From Dolomedes plantarius (taxonomy: Eukaryota; Arthropoda; Arachnida; Araneae; Dolomedidae): a stretch of DNA of 64,000 nt. The stretch spans positions 66,506,068 to 66,570,067 of the forward strand of contig OU015503.1 in NCBI GenBank assembly GCA_907164885.2, read 5' to 3'. Below the pieces are notes generated by a model that searched no databases, had not been told where the DNA came from, and was given only the letters and a program-made list of their open reading frames with translations. Position numbers and translations under genes: made by a program. Positions 36,872-47,727 of the stretch are shown in pieces; within the stretch, counting starts at the first letter, position 1; every line of letters begins with the position of its first letter.

Positions 36872-37947
36872 TTAGCTTCTAAGGAGACAATAATCGTAAT
36901 CAGGAAATTCTGCAATTACTTCATTACGGATGTTCAGTAGGCTCTCATAAAATTTCTTAGAAATTTTATGAACCTGTTTTGTGAGTGTAGAAATGCCGAA
37001 GTCTCCCCTAATCGTCGCATTCGACATGTACTGGAAAGCTCGGCGGATTCGCCTGAGAGTTTTACTCTGGAGAACTTCTAATTTATTAATATGAGTCTGT
37101 GCGGCGGAAAACAACACGGGGACAGCACATAGCGCAACAGGTAGCACACACTGTTTGTAAAGGAGAACATTGTTTCTCACTGACAAGTGATGACTAAAAA
37201 ATAAAGTAGGGAGTTGCATGGTGACAGCATTGCACTTACTAATAGTATTGGTAATGTGGGGTTTCCAAGTAAGTTTTCGGTCCAGAGTTACGCCAAGATA
37301 CTTCACTGTGTTTTCCCATTCCAGCGGGGAGTGATGAATATAAAGACGCGGAGGATTGCAATAGCTATTACTGAAGTAGATCACGTGACACTTCGAGGGA
37401 TTGATTTTATTTTTCCAGCGTGTAAATCAATGCTCTAAAGTGTCTGTGTGACGCTGAATTTGAATAGTCAGGTAGTGTATATTACTAGAAGATGAAAGGA
37501 TAGCAGTGTCATCCGCATACATATCGAGGAGAGTATTATCTCCACGCGGTACATCGTTAACGAATAAATTAAACAAGGTCTGTCCTAGGATCGAGCCCTG
37601 TAAAATTCCCGAAGTGAAATACCTATTCAGGGACACATTATTGTGTTTGCGGACGGCGAAATTTCGATTATGAAGATAGTTGTGAATTAAGTGGATAAGA
37701 CAGGCTGGCAGGTTAATTTGAATAAGTTTAAAGATAAGTCCCGGGTGCCAGACCTTGTAAAAAGCACATTTAATATCAAGAAACAGAGCAGCGGTAGGTC
37801 GTTTACCCTGTAACCCGTCGCTGGCAAATTCCACTACCCTTAAAAGATGTTGCGTCGTGTTTTGCTCAGACCTAAAGCCAAACTGCTCTGGTATGATGAT
37901 GTTATGCTGGCCGAGGTGCTCAGTGATTCTGTTAAGAACACTAAATT
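36872..37947 (-). pseudogene. Non-LTR (Jockey/CR1-like) reverse transcriptase fragment, one nonsense codon
   Basis: The frame begins with a segment containing IIIPEQFGFRSEQNTTQHLL. It includes motif A (AALFLDIKCAFYKVWHPGL), the GILQGSILGQTLFNLFVND region, the catalytic MYADDTAIL box and the thumb-like WENTVKYLGVTLDRKLTWKP. It ends near 36872 after a TLRRIRRAF segment. Its only visible break is a TGA at 37427-37429. The second Asp of motif A (usually AFDKVW) is Tyr. No endonuclease domain is encoded upstream; the head sequence begins instead. Confidence 0.8.
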
Positions 37948-38181
37948 AAAATGCCAATCTCAGATATATTTATTGACTTCCAAATCGCCCCGTATCGGCC
38001 GCCAGCTGGAAAAGTCCAGAAAGGCCTGGAATGTTGACAACTATTTAGCGCCATATCGCCAAATTTGGCTATATATCGCCAAATTTGGCGACCAAAATAA
38101 GTCCCCTAATCTATTGCAAATTTGGCGATAACTCTCATATTTGGCGACATTACCATAGACTGGCAAAATTCGTAACAATAT

Positions 38182-39020
38182 GGAAATGCAATGAAATCCG
38201 TAATTGTTGAATGTTTAATGAAAAACTAAAAAATAATAATTGCACTCTGAGAAGGCGCATTATCGTGGGGCAAAACCCACGAGTTTTATCGCCACATTTC
38301 AGGCCGTTTTCGACGAATTTCTTCACGTAAACGGGGCAAAACACTCAAATAATATTTAGTGACTGTCTGGACAGTTGGTAGGAATTCATAAAGTACAACA
38401 CCACGGCAATCAAAGAAAACAGTCAACAATAACTTGATTTTTGAGCGACTTTGACGTGGTATTTTCTGTCTTGCTTCACCTTTCAAGCGCCATTCACTTG
38501 ATCGTTGAGCTGTTTCTGTATCAAAAACGTACATCCAAGTTTCATCACCGGTAATAAGGCGTTTTAGAAGGGAATCGCCTTAAGAAAGCGTCTCGGGCCA
38601 CTTGAACACGTTGTTGTTTTTGAAAAAATTCAAAGTTCTTGGAAGAACTCGAGAAGCGATACGTCGCAACCCTAAATAATATTTTAAAATTGCTTGACAT
38701 GAACCAAATGGTACAGGAACTTGTTTAATAATGTGTCTTATTGTCAAACGATGATCACCAAGCACCAATTAGCTGACGTTATCGATATATTGATCATTAA
38801 TCGAAGTGGATGTTCTACCAGATCGCGTATCATCTACGACAGTTACTCTACCATCTTTAAACTTTTTGTACCAATCAAATATTGTTGTCTTTGATAAACA
38901 GTCGCCTTTAAAAGCTATTTGCAACATTTCAAATGCTTTTGTAGCAGAAATTTCATTACGAAAACAAAATTTAATGCATGTTCTTTGCTCAATAAACATT
39001 CGCCATCTTGGAAAATCAAC
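38182..39020 (-). pseudogene. Mariner transposase pseudogene, 3' truncated
   Basis: In one minus-strand frame it reads CIKFCFRNEISATKAFEMLQ and FDWYKKFKDGRVTVVDDTRS (HTH and linker), then WMYVFDTETAQRSSEWRLKG (just after the first Asp) and LLLTVFFDCRGVVLYEFLP, then LPHDNAPSQ (second Asp). In-frame stops lie at 38769-38771, 38580-38582 and 38286-38288. The third Asp and C-terminus are missing because the composite L head starts there. Irritans-like mariner by motif. Confidence 0.8.
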
Positions 39021-39919
39021 AGAGTGAAAATTCTTATCTCATTAAAAACAAATTTATTTTCAGACGGTAAAATGAAACAAATTCCTGACTATTGCCAGAT
39101 GTTTATAGAAGTCGTAAAATTGTTTGGAAAAAGTTTGCACACAATATCCACTATGGCTGTATTTTAAATGAAGCATTGCAGATACTTTCTGATCACAGTA
39201 GTACGTACAAATTTCAAACAGAATTTGAAAGGTCAAAGAATTATGAATTAATTCTGCTTTAGACGTAAATAATTGAATGTTTTAGGCGACACTGACGTAA
39301 GCAGAACATATTAAGTATAACCAAAGTACATTACGAAATAAACACGAATGCGTTTTAAAACATATTAAAGCTACATATGAACGCATTAAAATGACGTATG
39401 TAAGTTTCTAAGATTCTAAATTTTGCAGGTAAAGGGGAATATCTTAGCGTATGAAAAATAACCCTTATTATAATATGCTAACGCAGAATATTACGGTTTT
39501 CGCCGTTAGGAAATTACAGACGAAAGCATTAACACGTTGTTGAGGTATTTATTACAATAAACGTCCGAAATTATTATAAATATTTCCAGAAATACTCGAG
39601 TAAAGTCAACGAAATGTGCGTAAGATATATGGGTTGCATGTCGCTACTTTAATGTCTCAGAATAATAACGATGTCGTAAAATGCTTGACTTTCATTATTT
39701 ATTCTACAGGCAAGGGTTGTCTAGAAATGTTATTTAAAATTCAATTCTTTCTTTCGTCTACATATGTTAAGGTTCCTTTGGCTACGTAGTTGTCGTAGAC
39801 TAATAATACTAGGCCTATTTCGATAGGAAGATGACTGATTACCTGAATAATGGACTTTGATTAGAAGAGAGAAAAGACAGACTTTGAGATACGCATTACC
39901 ACTTATTTCATTGAAGTTC
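39021..39919. other. Intergenic AT-rich sequence
   Basis: No coding frame or repeat recognised. Confidence 0.4.
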
Positions 39920-40685
39920 AAGGCGCTCCCATAAAGTAACCGGACAATTTTTTATAAATAAGAAAAATATTACTCACCTTCAAATAAATTTATCTCCTTC
40001 AAAATAATCGCCAAAGGAGTCTATACAATTTTTCCAACGTGTCTTCAAGTCATCGAAACACTGTTCATAGGCGTTGGAATTAACCGTTCGTAAAATACGC
40101 GTAACATTTGATTTAATATTCTCGAGAAGTTTTCAGATCTCTGTCCTCTCATGGATTTTGCATTTTTTAATTACAAAGGACTTATTCACCACGAATTTGT
40201 TCCTGAAAATCAAACAATAAATAAGTATTTTTACGAGGAGGTGCTCTTTCGATTAAGAAACAGGATAAGGAGAGTTGGGAAGGAACTGTTTGATTCTGGG
40301 CAATGGTTTCTTTTACAGGATATTGCTAGGCCCCATACAGCAATTTCTCTACAACAATATCTTACTAAGCATTCAATTTCAGTGATAAATCACCCACCGT
40401 ATTCTCCCGACTTATCGCCAGCTGAATATTTCCTTTTTCCAAAGCTTAAGATGGCCATGAAAAGACAGAGATTTGAAAACGTCTCGGATATTAAATCAAA
40501 CGTTACGCGTATTTTGCGAACGGTTAGTTCCAACGCCTATAAACAGTGTTTCGATGGCTTGAAGAAACGTTGGAAAAATTGTAGAGACTCTTTTTCATTA
40601 TTTTGAAGGAGATAAATTTATTTGAAGGTGAGTAATATTTTTCTTATTTATAAAAAAATGTCCGGTTACTTTATGGGCGCACCTT
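39920..40685 (+). mobile_element. Foldback mariner (family M) with ~230-bp inverted arms
   Basis: The right arm 40455-40685 is the 3' end of the transposase gene plus the terminal repeat. The left arm 39920-40154 is an inverted copy of the same sequence, replacing the 5' end of the element. Arms agree by eye over ~230 bp with small differences (for example AATAATCGCCAAAGGAGTC against AATAATGAAAAAGAGTC). Outer tips are AAGGCGCTCCCATAAAG and its mirror GGGCGCACCTT. Confidence 0.85.
40151..40606 (+). pseudogene. Mariner transposase, catalytic and C-terminal part
   Basis: An open 151-codon frame includes FFNYKGLIHHEFVPENQ, QDIARPHTAISLQQYL and SPDLSPAEYFLFPKLKMAMK, then the C-terminus CFDGLKKRWKNCRDSFSLF. 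Compared with the family pattern, the first Asp is Asn (FFNYKG) and the third is Glu (SPAEYF); only the second remains. The HTH half is absent. The arm sequence supplies its start region, so the Met codon is a product of the rearrangement. Confidence 0.8.
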
Positions 40686-40699
40686 GTATATTCACATCG

Positions 40700-40975
40700 A
40701 ATACATAAATTGTTGTTGTTGTTGTAGTTGTTATTTTCCTGTGGGGGCACCCCAATGACGGCAAGATTCTTTGTCAACTGAAGAAATTGTCCATCTACCC
40801 AGCATTCTCCAAAACTTATCTTTGACTGTCTAGCCATTGGGGTTGCCTTTTTCATACTTGTTTTTATCCGCAAGAACTCCTCTACAGCAGACACCTGATC
40901 TGGAAGTTGATGTAATCCAGGCTTTTGGTTCAATTTAAGACTTTATTCTTAAGCCTCTTTCCTAGATACGACAAC
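40700..40975 (-). repeat. Possible SINE body with (CAA)n tail
   Basis: The left edge is TTGTTGTTGTTGTAGTTGTT, which on the minus strand is a CAACAACAA tail like those of SINE G and the SINE at 41133. The body (CTGTGGGGGCACCCCAATGA onward) has no tRNA-like head; it may be 5' truncated. Another CAACAACAAC lies at 40972. Confidence 0.4.
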
Positions 40976-41132
40976 AACAACGTCAAACGATGAGGTGATT
41001 GCCGCAACTACTGTCTATTTTGGAAAGTTGAAAACTTTTTTTTTTGTCTAATGCGGAGGCACTTTGTAGTGTGACATTTGCTTTTAGTTATTCACCGTGA
41101 TTTAGAGGATATTTTATTATGAAAGCAACATA

Positions 41133-41478
41133 TGGGTGGGGCGCAGTGGCCCAGTTGGCTAGATCAGCGAGCTAGTGATCTGAAAGTCGCAGGTTCGATG
41201 CTCGTCGTTGACAAATCCACTGCCGTCTACACTAATGGCGGCTGGTGAACGTAAAATCTGCCATGGCTGCAATGTCCTCCAAGTTCTCAAAATTACCTCT
41301 GGAGGTGCGGGGTCAAGTGCTCTGGTCTCGTCACTTGACTCGGTTCAAAGTTACGGGGCTGGTCCTTTGGCCAAGTCGGACTCCGACCTTTGTCGTGCCA
41401 GTCAAAGCAGGATTGACCATAACCTTCGGGACTTGATCTGATGTTGCCGTCGGACAAGTGACATAAGCAACAACAACC
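41133..41478 (+). repeat. tRNA-derived SINE with (CAACAA) tail
   Basis: The head reads GGGCGCAGTGGCCCAGTTGG (A-box region) and has a B box GGTTCGATGC about 45 bp later. A ~280-bp body follows and ends ATAAGCAACAACAACC. The tail type matches SINE G. Open frames inside are not conserved coding. Confidence 0.7.
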
Positions 41479-41479
41479 A

Positions 41480-41590
41480 TATGGGTGAGCCAGCATTGCT
41501 CTTCATGGGGGAAGCATATTCGGGATTTAAACCCAAGACCACTGCGTGTTAGCTCAGAATTCTAACCACTACACTACGTGGGCGGCAGTT
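41480..41590 (-). repeat. tRNA-like SINE head, second family
   Basis: On the minus strand: GCCGCCCACGTAGTGTAGTG and GTTAGAATTCTGAG (A-box region), then GGTTTAAATCCCGAATATGC (B box). It is placed tail to tail with the SINE ending at 41478. Only ~110 bp are recognisable. Confidence 0.55.
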
Positions 41591-41750
41591 AGAAACTATA
41601 CAGAGGAATTTAAAAAAACTTGAACATCGTTGGACCAAGTGTATAGACCCTCAAAGGAGACCATGTTGAAAAAGAATACATTTCAGTAGTCTTCTCTAAC
41701 GAAACTACCGTGGGTTATTAACGTAAGATTACTTATCGTTGCTTACCTCT

Positions 41751-41751
<1 letters not shown>

Positions 41752-41821
<70 letters not shown>

Positions 41822-41840
41822 GCATGTGCGTGTGTATGTA
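41752..41840. repeat. (TA)n followed by (GT)n microsatellite
   Basis: About 29 bp of TA, then a GT run with a few GC and AT interruptions through about 41840. Confidence 0.95.
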
Positions 41841-42980
41841 TGTCAAAATTTTGACGCATTTTTGGTACTTTTCTGTTTCACTGTTTACTGCTTACCGAAG
41901 CGATACAGACTGGGTTTGGCGCGCTGCCAAACTTATAACTTGCGACGACAGACGGTTTCAGCTTCTGAAATTTTGCTTTTCGGAAGACCGTTATGGAGGA
42001 ATGCAATCCTACTTTAAAATGTTTGTCCGGGGAAAAAATTATTTTTTTTATTTTATGCATGGATTTATCGAGCAGCCCTCGTACATTAACAGTTCCAAAG
42101 AAGGTAAATTGGACATCTGAAAAATATGACTGTCCTTAGCTTTTTGTACAGGGAGAGAAGGGGTGGGAGGGATAATATCCCTAGTGATAAGTTGGGATTT
42201 TATTTCAGGAATCTTAGATAAAGATAACCAGGTTATTAATAAAGTTACAAATTAATGCAATTTTTTAATTCCGAAATTAACAATTTAAGGAGAAATATTT
42301 AAGTAGCATCTTATATAAACTTTTACAAATCGGAGGAAAGTGTTGCAATATAGATAATTTGAAATAAATTAATGGCTTTTTAGAAAGAAATTGATAATTA
42401 GGGTTCGTAGATTAGATTATGTTTAATAAATTGATTTTTGAAGATTATACTTATTATCAATAATATATAGAGTTGAAAAAAAAACGACTTCAGATAATTT
42501 AATTTTCTGTGCTGAATTTATAATTCAGATATTAAAAATTAGTTGCTAAAAGGGAAGTTTTGGAGGAGGACAAAAAATATTTTTAAATTACTCCAGGTAA
42601 TGAAAAGATAATAAATTAGATTTAACATATTAGAATTCTTCAGGTTTTAAAAATTAATTGCGTTTTGTAAATTAATTCGAATTACAGTATCTTTCATTTA
42701 TCATTATAAAAACATCTGAATATCTGAGTCAAAAGAAATATTTTATCTGCATTTAATTTAAAAATTCATACTTCTTTATTTACAGTACCTCTATTTTAAA
42801 TATATGCAATAATATTAATTTAAGTTTTTTTAAAGGTAATGAGAAGGTAAAAAGAGGTTTTACTAATTAGCAACTCCTGATGCTCTGTAGATAAACACCT
42901 GGTAACAAAATGATACCCCTCAATAGCTCAGTTAAAGTTTTGTTACCTGAATATTGTTCCGTATTTCCTGGGTTCGTTAG
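41841..42980. other. Intergenic AT-rich sequence
   Basis: Frames at 41739-42120 start inside the microsatellite and show no domain. The rest is very AT-rich with nothing recognisable. Confidence 0.4.
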
Positions 42981-43653
42981 TCTATATATATAAAAAAGTT
43001 CCGTAACTGACTCATTCATTCACTGACTGACTGACTGATTGACATACAACGCACAGACCAAACCGCTGGACCTAAAGGGCTGAAATTTTGCATGGCGATT
43101 CTTCTAATAGTGTAGGGGTGCACTAAGAAAGATTTTTCAAAAATTCTTCTTAGATTTTTTTAAATTAAATTTTTAAGCTGTTTTTTAAACTTTTTTTACG
43201 TTTGCATTTAAAATAATACATTGAGGGTTATAAAATTTATATCACGAGAAAGATCATAAAAATTCCTTCAAAATGAAATATTTTTCGAATTTTTGGTGAA
43301 GATTAATTTTTAGAATTTAATTTATTAAATGCTGATCACGTGATTTCTTTTTCTGGTACTTTCAATAAATTTATCGTCACGTGCGTAACAACTAAATAGA
43401 CAAAAAAAATATTTTTTTCTCTTTCTAATGCAGCAGACGATTGGATATTATCCAAAAAAAATGCATATCCCTTACGATTTTTTTTATAAATATATATATA
43501 TATATAGATAGATATATATTTTACATCAATTGTATACATTGATCATCGCATTTATTATAAATATATATATTTATTTTTTGGCATAAATTGCATACGTTGA
43601 CCGTTGTATTTAATTTGAATGTACTCCGTAGCGAAGTGCGGGTTTTCAGCAAG
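42981..43653 (+). mobile_element. Helitron-like element F, copy 3 (complete)
   Basis: It starts TCTATATATATAAAAAAGTT, giving the 5' TC expected of Helitrons, and continues with the family core CATACAACGCACAGACCAAA. The end is TACTCCGTAGCGAAGTGCGG and TTTTCAGCAAG followed by T; the terminal CTAG is mutated to CAAG. 673 bp, non-coding. Confidence 0.75.
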
Positions 43654-44044
43654 TATTGAATAAAATATCTTCAGGAACTGCACACAAAATAAAATTTATT
43701 ATTCTGTTAATTCTTCACTCTCATACACAAATTCAAACAGAAAACATGTAACAAATGTCTTCTATACAGCAGAAAACTCTAAAAACAGGACACCAGAGTC
43801 TTCAATACGATACACGCTTAACGTAATTTCAATACCTTCAATTCTCAGCAGAAAAGAACTGAGTTATAGGTTCAGGTTCAGGTATTTCAACTTGTGGGAG
43901 CTCCAAGGTCTGTAGGACTTTATCTCCAATTGTAACATTATGCATCAGAAATATATCTGCTCAGCAGGTAATTAATTTATCATAAATAGGCCCTTATCAG
44001 TAAAAACATAATACAAGTAAAATAAGTAATAGTAAAATAAAAGC

Positions 44045-44115
44045 AAACGCCGGGAATCGCACCCGGGAGAAAAAATAACAAGGCGCACGCGCATCCACTG
44101 GGCCAGAGTTGCCAC
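44045..44115 (-). repeat. tRNA-like (Pol III box) domain in composite L, copy 2
   Basis: Minus strand: GGCAACTCTGGCCCAGTGGA (A box TGGCCCAGTGG) and CCGGGTGCGATTCCCGGCG (B box with a paired T-arm). It looks more tRNA-like than the copy 1 domain but lacks a clean acceptor stem. Confidence 0.6.
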
Positions 44116-44125
44116 AGTTAATTAA

Positions 44126-45637
44126 CCCATTAACCGCTGGTGTTGCATTGACGCAACGGTCAAAATAAATGCGTATAAAAATTTAGCTATCAAATGAATT
44201 TTATGTTAACAGTAGTTTTTGAGTAGGGTTAATAATCGAATTGAAAAATATTTGCCTTCAACTGTTCTTTAAATTAATTAACGAGTTCCAAACTTAGACA
44301 GATAGTTAAGCATTTTTGAACGAAAACTTTCTCCTGGTCTTTTTCACAGAAGAAATATAGGGAGACAAACGTGAGATTTAGGGGTGATTTATTTTTAGCT
44401 AAGGTCAAAGTTTATCAGAACATTCCATCAATCGGTTGATTTTGTTTGGGTGGGGGAGGAAGAAAAACACGCGGGAAAAGGGTATTCACATGTGTCGCTC
44501 GACTCCGTAGAACTTTCCCCCGTTCTGTGGTTATAGAAATGCCTAAAACTAGATACTTTACGTTTAAAGAAGTTCTTCAAAGAATTTTCGAGCAAGATTC
44601 AGATAATGATGACGAGAATTAAACTGATATTGTTGTTATTCTACCAGAGACAGCAGAGGCTAGTAATGAAGAAGAAGGAAATGATAATATTTTGAATAGT
44701 GACAATGATGATTTACCATGCGATACTGCTGTCGAAATTGAAGTGTGAGTAAAAAAGAAGTTTTCACCTCCTAAAAGCAGTACAAGTCTTTCGAAAATAT
44801 TTAAAAAAACAAAAACTGAAGATTTGAAATGGATAATGAAGGGACCATTGAATATGTCTCAGCCGAAAAATGAAAAAAAAGATCAAATCGGAACTATGAA
44901 AAGTATAATACAAGATAAAACTAGTGCAGAGAATTTTGATCTTCTCTTTGGCTCAGAGGTTTTTTTTCCCTTCTCGTCGTATAGACAAACTCATGTGCCC
45001 AACAAAAGAATCACACCCATTTTTTAGCATTTGAAGCCTACATGAGACGGTTCATTGGAATATTGTTGCCGACGAGATATTATTCTGTACCCCAGGAAGA
45101 AATTTACTGATCTCTTGATAAAGACATTAAGCATGCAAAAGCCATTACGTGGAGAACGTGGACATTTTATTGTCAAGTCCGAAGGCAGCAGAAGACTGCG
45201 TAGTAAACAATGCCATAGCCAGACAATTTATCCATGCAAAGTTTGTCACGTTACTCTACATCGTGATTGTGGTGAAGCTTTTCGTGATAGAAACTGCTTT
45301 CTGGATATAATCAGTAATTTTGTAAAGGAAAAATAAGTTAAATCTTTATAATATATTAATTACCTGTAAAGTGATCATTTTCTTTCTAAAGTGTAACAAA
45401 GTTAAAAAAAATTCCTAGTGCTCAAATCAAAGAAAACCATGCAGAAGTTCAGTTGAACTCACTTAATGTCAATACTCTTATTCCGCTGACGTTGCGCGAA
45501 CGCAACACTCGATTTTTCGAAAGTTAAGACCAGTTTTGTTATTTTCCCCATAAATTAATGTTGTATATGTTCAAATGAATAGCCAATATTATTTGTATAA
45601 AAAAAATTCACCCCTTATAGTTTTGGCGGTTAATAGG
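44126..45637 (+). mobile_element. piggyBac-like element 2, internally deleted
   Basis: TTAA at 44122-44125 and 45638-45641 flank the inverted ends CCCATTAACCGC and CCTATTAACCGC. Subterminal GTTGCATTGACGCAACG and GACGTTGCGCGAACGCAAC form a second inverted pair. 1,512 bp; the transposase N- and C-termini remain but the catalytic core is lost. Confidence 0.88.
44539..45336 (+). pseudogene. piggyBac transposase remnant (N- and C-terminal parts)
   Basis: From 44539 an acidic N-terminus reads FKEVLQRIFEQDSDNDDEN, then a stop, then further acidic sequence with another stop near 44748. The frame 44824-45027 continues with a KKDQIGTMKSIIQD segment. After 45055 a C-terminus with RSKQCHSQTIYPCKVCHVTL and RDCGEAFRDRNCF corresponds to the cysteine-rich domain that binds piggyBac ends. 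The DDD catalytic domain, normally some 300 residues, is missing between them. Inactive. Confidence 0.75.
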
Positions 45638-45837
45638 TTAAGAAAAATGAGGAAGATATTCGCACTGAGAATATATTAAAGTTCTAGGGGGTTGGTAAAA
45701 ATACAAGGGGAGGAGTAAAAAAATAAGAATAAGTAAGCAAGATAGAAGAGACAGTGTTAGCTCTTAAGAAGACACGCCCGAGGGCGTTTGCGGTTAGCAC
45801 GGTGGGAGTAGTCATACTCGGGAAAGTCAGCTATAAT

Positions 45838-46890
45838 CTAATTGCGAATGTTAGGAATATTATCAAAATAATTCTTAGAGAGTTTAAGTGCAGTTTCCTT
45901 GAAGGAAAGGATGCTGAAGTCTCGTCGTATGGTTTCATTAGACTTATAATGGATCGCTCGGCGAATACGTCTGAGAGTCAAGTTCTGGATGACCTCCAGT
46001 TTATGGATATGAGTATTCGCGGCGTAGAACCAGACCGGTATTGCATAAAGAGCTAAGGGGAGAATAACTTGGTTAAAAAGAAGGACTTTGTTTCTCATGT
46101 AAAGATGGCTGCGGTATATTAATGAGCGAAATTGCATGGTAATAGCGTTACATTTTTGTACTAGTTTATCGACATGGAATTTCCATGTCAGCCTGTGATC
46201 AAGGGTCACACTAAGATAGGTGACAGTGTTCTCCCAGTCAATAGGCGAATTGTACATTTAAAGCCGGGGGGGATCACATTAATGATTGGAAAAGAAAATC
46301 GCGTGGCACTTAGAGGGGTTGATTCGAATTTTCCATCGCGTGAACCAACTCTCTAAAGTGTCGATATGCCGTTGGATCTGACTGGCAAGATAATTAATGT
46401 TGTTAGAGGTAGATAGAATAGCTGAATCGTCTGCATAGAGGGCAAGAAGAGTAATAATACCTCTAGGAATATCATTTAAGTACAAATTAAACAGGGTCGG
46501 GGCGAGAATGCTACCTTGAGTAACACCTGAAGAAATATAGAAATTGCGGAAAAGATCGCGATTAACTCGGACAACAAAATTACGATTATGGAAATAGTTA
46601 TGAAGGAGGTGAATACGAGAGTCGGGCAATTTAATATCGATAAGTTTATAGTTGAGACCAGGGTGCCAAACCTTGTCAAAAGCATATTTAATATCCAGAA
46701 AGAGAGCACCAGTGGGTCTCTTAGCAATCAAGCCGTTGATGACAAATTCCACAACACAAAGGAGTTGAAGGGCAGTATTATGCTGGGCTCTGAAGCCGAA
46801 TTGTTCAGGAATAATTATGTTATTGTCATCCAGGAAGTTAGAGATTCTATTAAGAATAACGCACTCAGTAATTAACTGAGTTTCAATGCC
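45838..46890 (-). pseudogene. Non-LTR (Jockey/CR1-like) reverse transcriptase fragment, copy 2
   Basis: It is read in one minus-strand frame apart from two stops between 46258 and 46281. Motifs: IIIPEQFGFRAQHNTALQLL, GALFLDIKYAFDKVWHPGL (motif A, both Asp present), SGVTQGSILAPTLFNLYLND, LYADDSAILS (catalytic box), WFTRWKIRINPSKCHAIFFS and TLDHRLTWKFHVDKL. The fragment starts at the same point of the RT as copy 1 and likewise has no endonuclease upstream. It is better preserved at motif A than copy 1. Confidence 0.82.
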
Positions 46891-47248
46891 AATGGCATGT
46901 ATATTTATAGACTTCCAAAGTGCTCCCTATCGGTCAGTCAGCTAGATATCTGTAGAAGCTTCCAGAAAGGTCCAGACGGCAAGTTGTCGACCATTGGCGC
47001 CATATCGCCAAATGCGGCGAAATATCGCCAAATTTGGCGGCGAAAATAAGTCACCAATTCCATCGCCAATTTGGCGATAACTCTCATATTTGGCTAGATT
47101 ACCATAGACTCGTAAAATTCGTAACAATATATTGTTTAGGATTGTTGGAGAGATATTTCTAAAATATTACTTAATTTGTACCCTGAATATCTCAAAATTT
47201 CAGGAAAAAAATCATTTTTATTATCAATCAATCCATTATTTTATTTTT

Positions 47249-47515
47249 GTTGTTGTTCCTAATGCCCCCTGGCCGGAAGTTGCAGACCAGGTTCATATAG
47301 GCTTCGGGCTCAGTAGTACGGCTCCGGTTTATAATAGCAACCAAGGGTCAAGTCCGACTTAGCTAGGAGCCACCATACTTTTGACAGAGCAACCTCAGAA
47401 GTGGCGTCTGGGGAGGATAGACACGATAGTATTGAACGGCGCTTATCGGGATTCGATCCGAGAAACCTCAGTATCGAAAGCCAACGAGCAACCGGTAGGT
47501 TACCTCGAGCCCATC
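47249..47515 (-). repeat. tRNA-derived SINE G, copy 2
   Basis: Minus strand: GGGCTCGAGGTAACCTACCG (A-box region), GGATCGAATCCCG (B box), a body containing AGCCCGAAGCCTATATGAAC, and an end ATTAGGAACAACAACAAAAA. It matches 26419-26760 with a ~70-bp shorter body. Confidence 0.75.
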
Positions 47516-47727
47516 ATAATTTTAATTATCGTTGTTATTGAGATTATTATAGGAACGAATGTTGCATTATTAGGATATAATTTTTAACTTCTAATCAAAA
47601 ATTAGTCCCAATTAAAATCTCCAATCTTATTTCCAGTATCGAGGCTGTATTGAATATATTTAAATAGAAAAAGATTAATTTTTTCAAGTTTTTTTGCAAT
47701 GCTCGTTAAGAAAGAAAACTGAAAAAG

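Larger units (their letters stand above)
36107..38181 (-). mobile_element. RT-containing composite element L, copy 1
   Basis: Parts in minus-strand order: a head (38181-37990) that starts near TGTTACGAATTTTGCC and contains several CGCCAAATTTGGCG palindromes; a Jockey/CR1-like reverse transcriptase fragment (about 37947-36872); a tRNA-like domain (36828-36776); an AT-rich stretch; and a tail (36340-36107) with AATAAATTTTATTCCGTGTG. The same parts in the same order form 47131-43656. EN and ORF1 of a normal LINE are absent. Confidence 0.65.
43656..47131 (-). mobile_element. RT-containing composite element L, copy 2, split by a piggyBac-like insertion
   Basis: Same order as copy 1 on the minus strand: head with TGTTACGAATTTTACGAG and CGCCAAATTTGGCG palindromes (47131-46900), RT fragment (about 46890-45838), spacer, tRNA-like domain (44115-44045), AT-rich stretch, and a tail with AATAAATTTTATTTTGTGTG (43870-43656). 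Removing 44126-45637 and one TTAA joins the spacer to the tRNA-like domain. The tail stops next to the Helitron copy ending at 43653. Confidence 0.65.

Noticed and set aside
44045..44115. Functional tRNA gene
   Set aside because: T-arm-like and A-box motifs are present, but no complete acceptor stem or anticodon arm can be read; its place in the composite element argues for a tRNA-derived domain.
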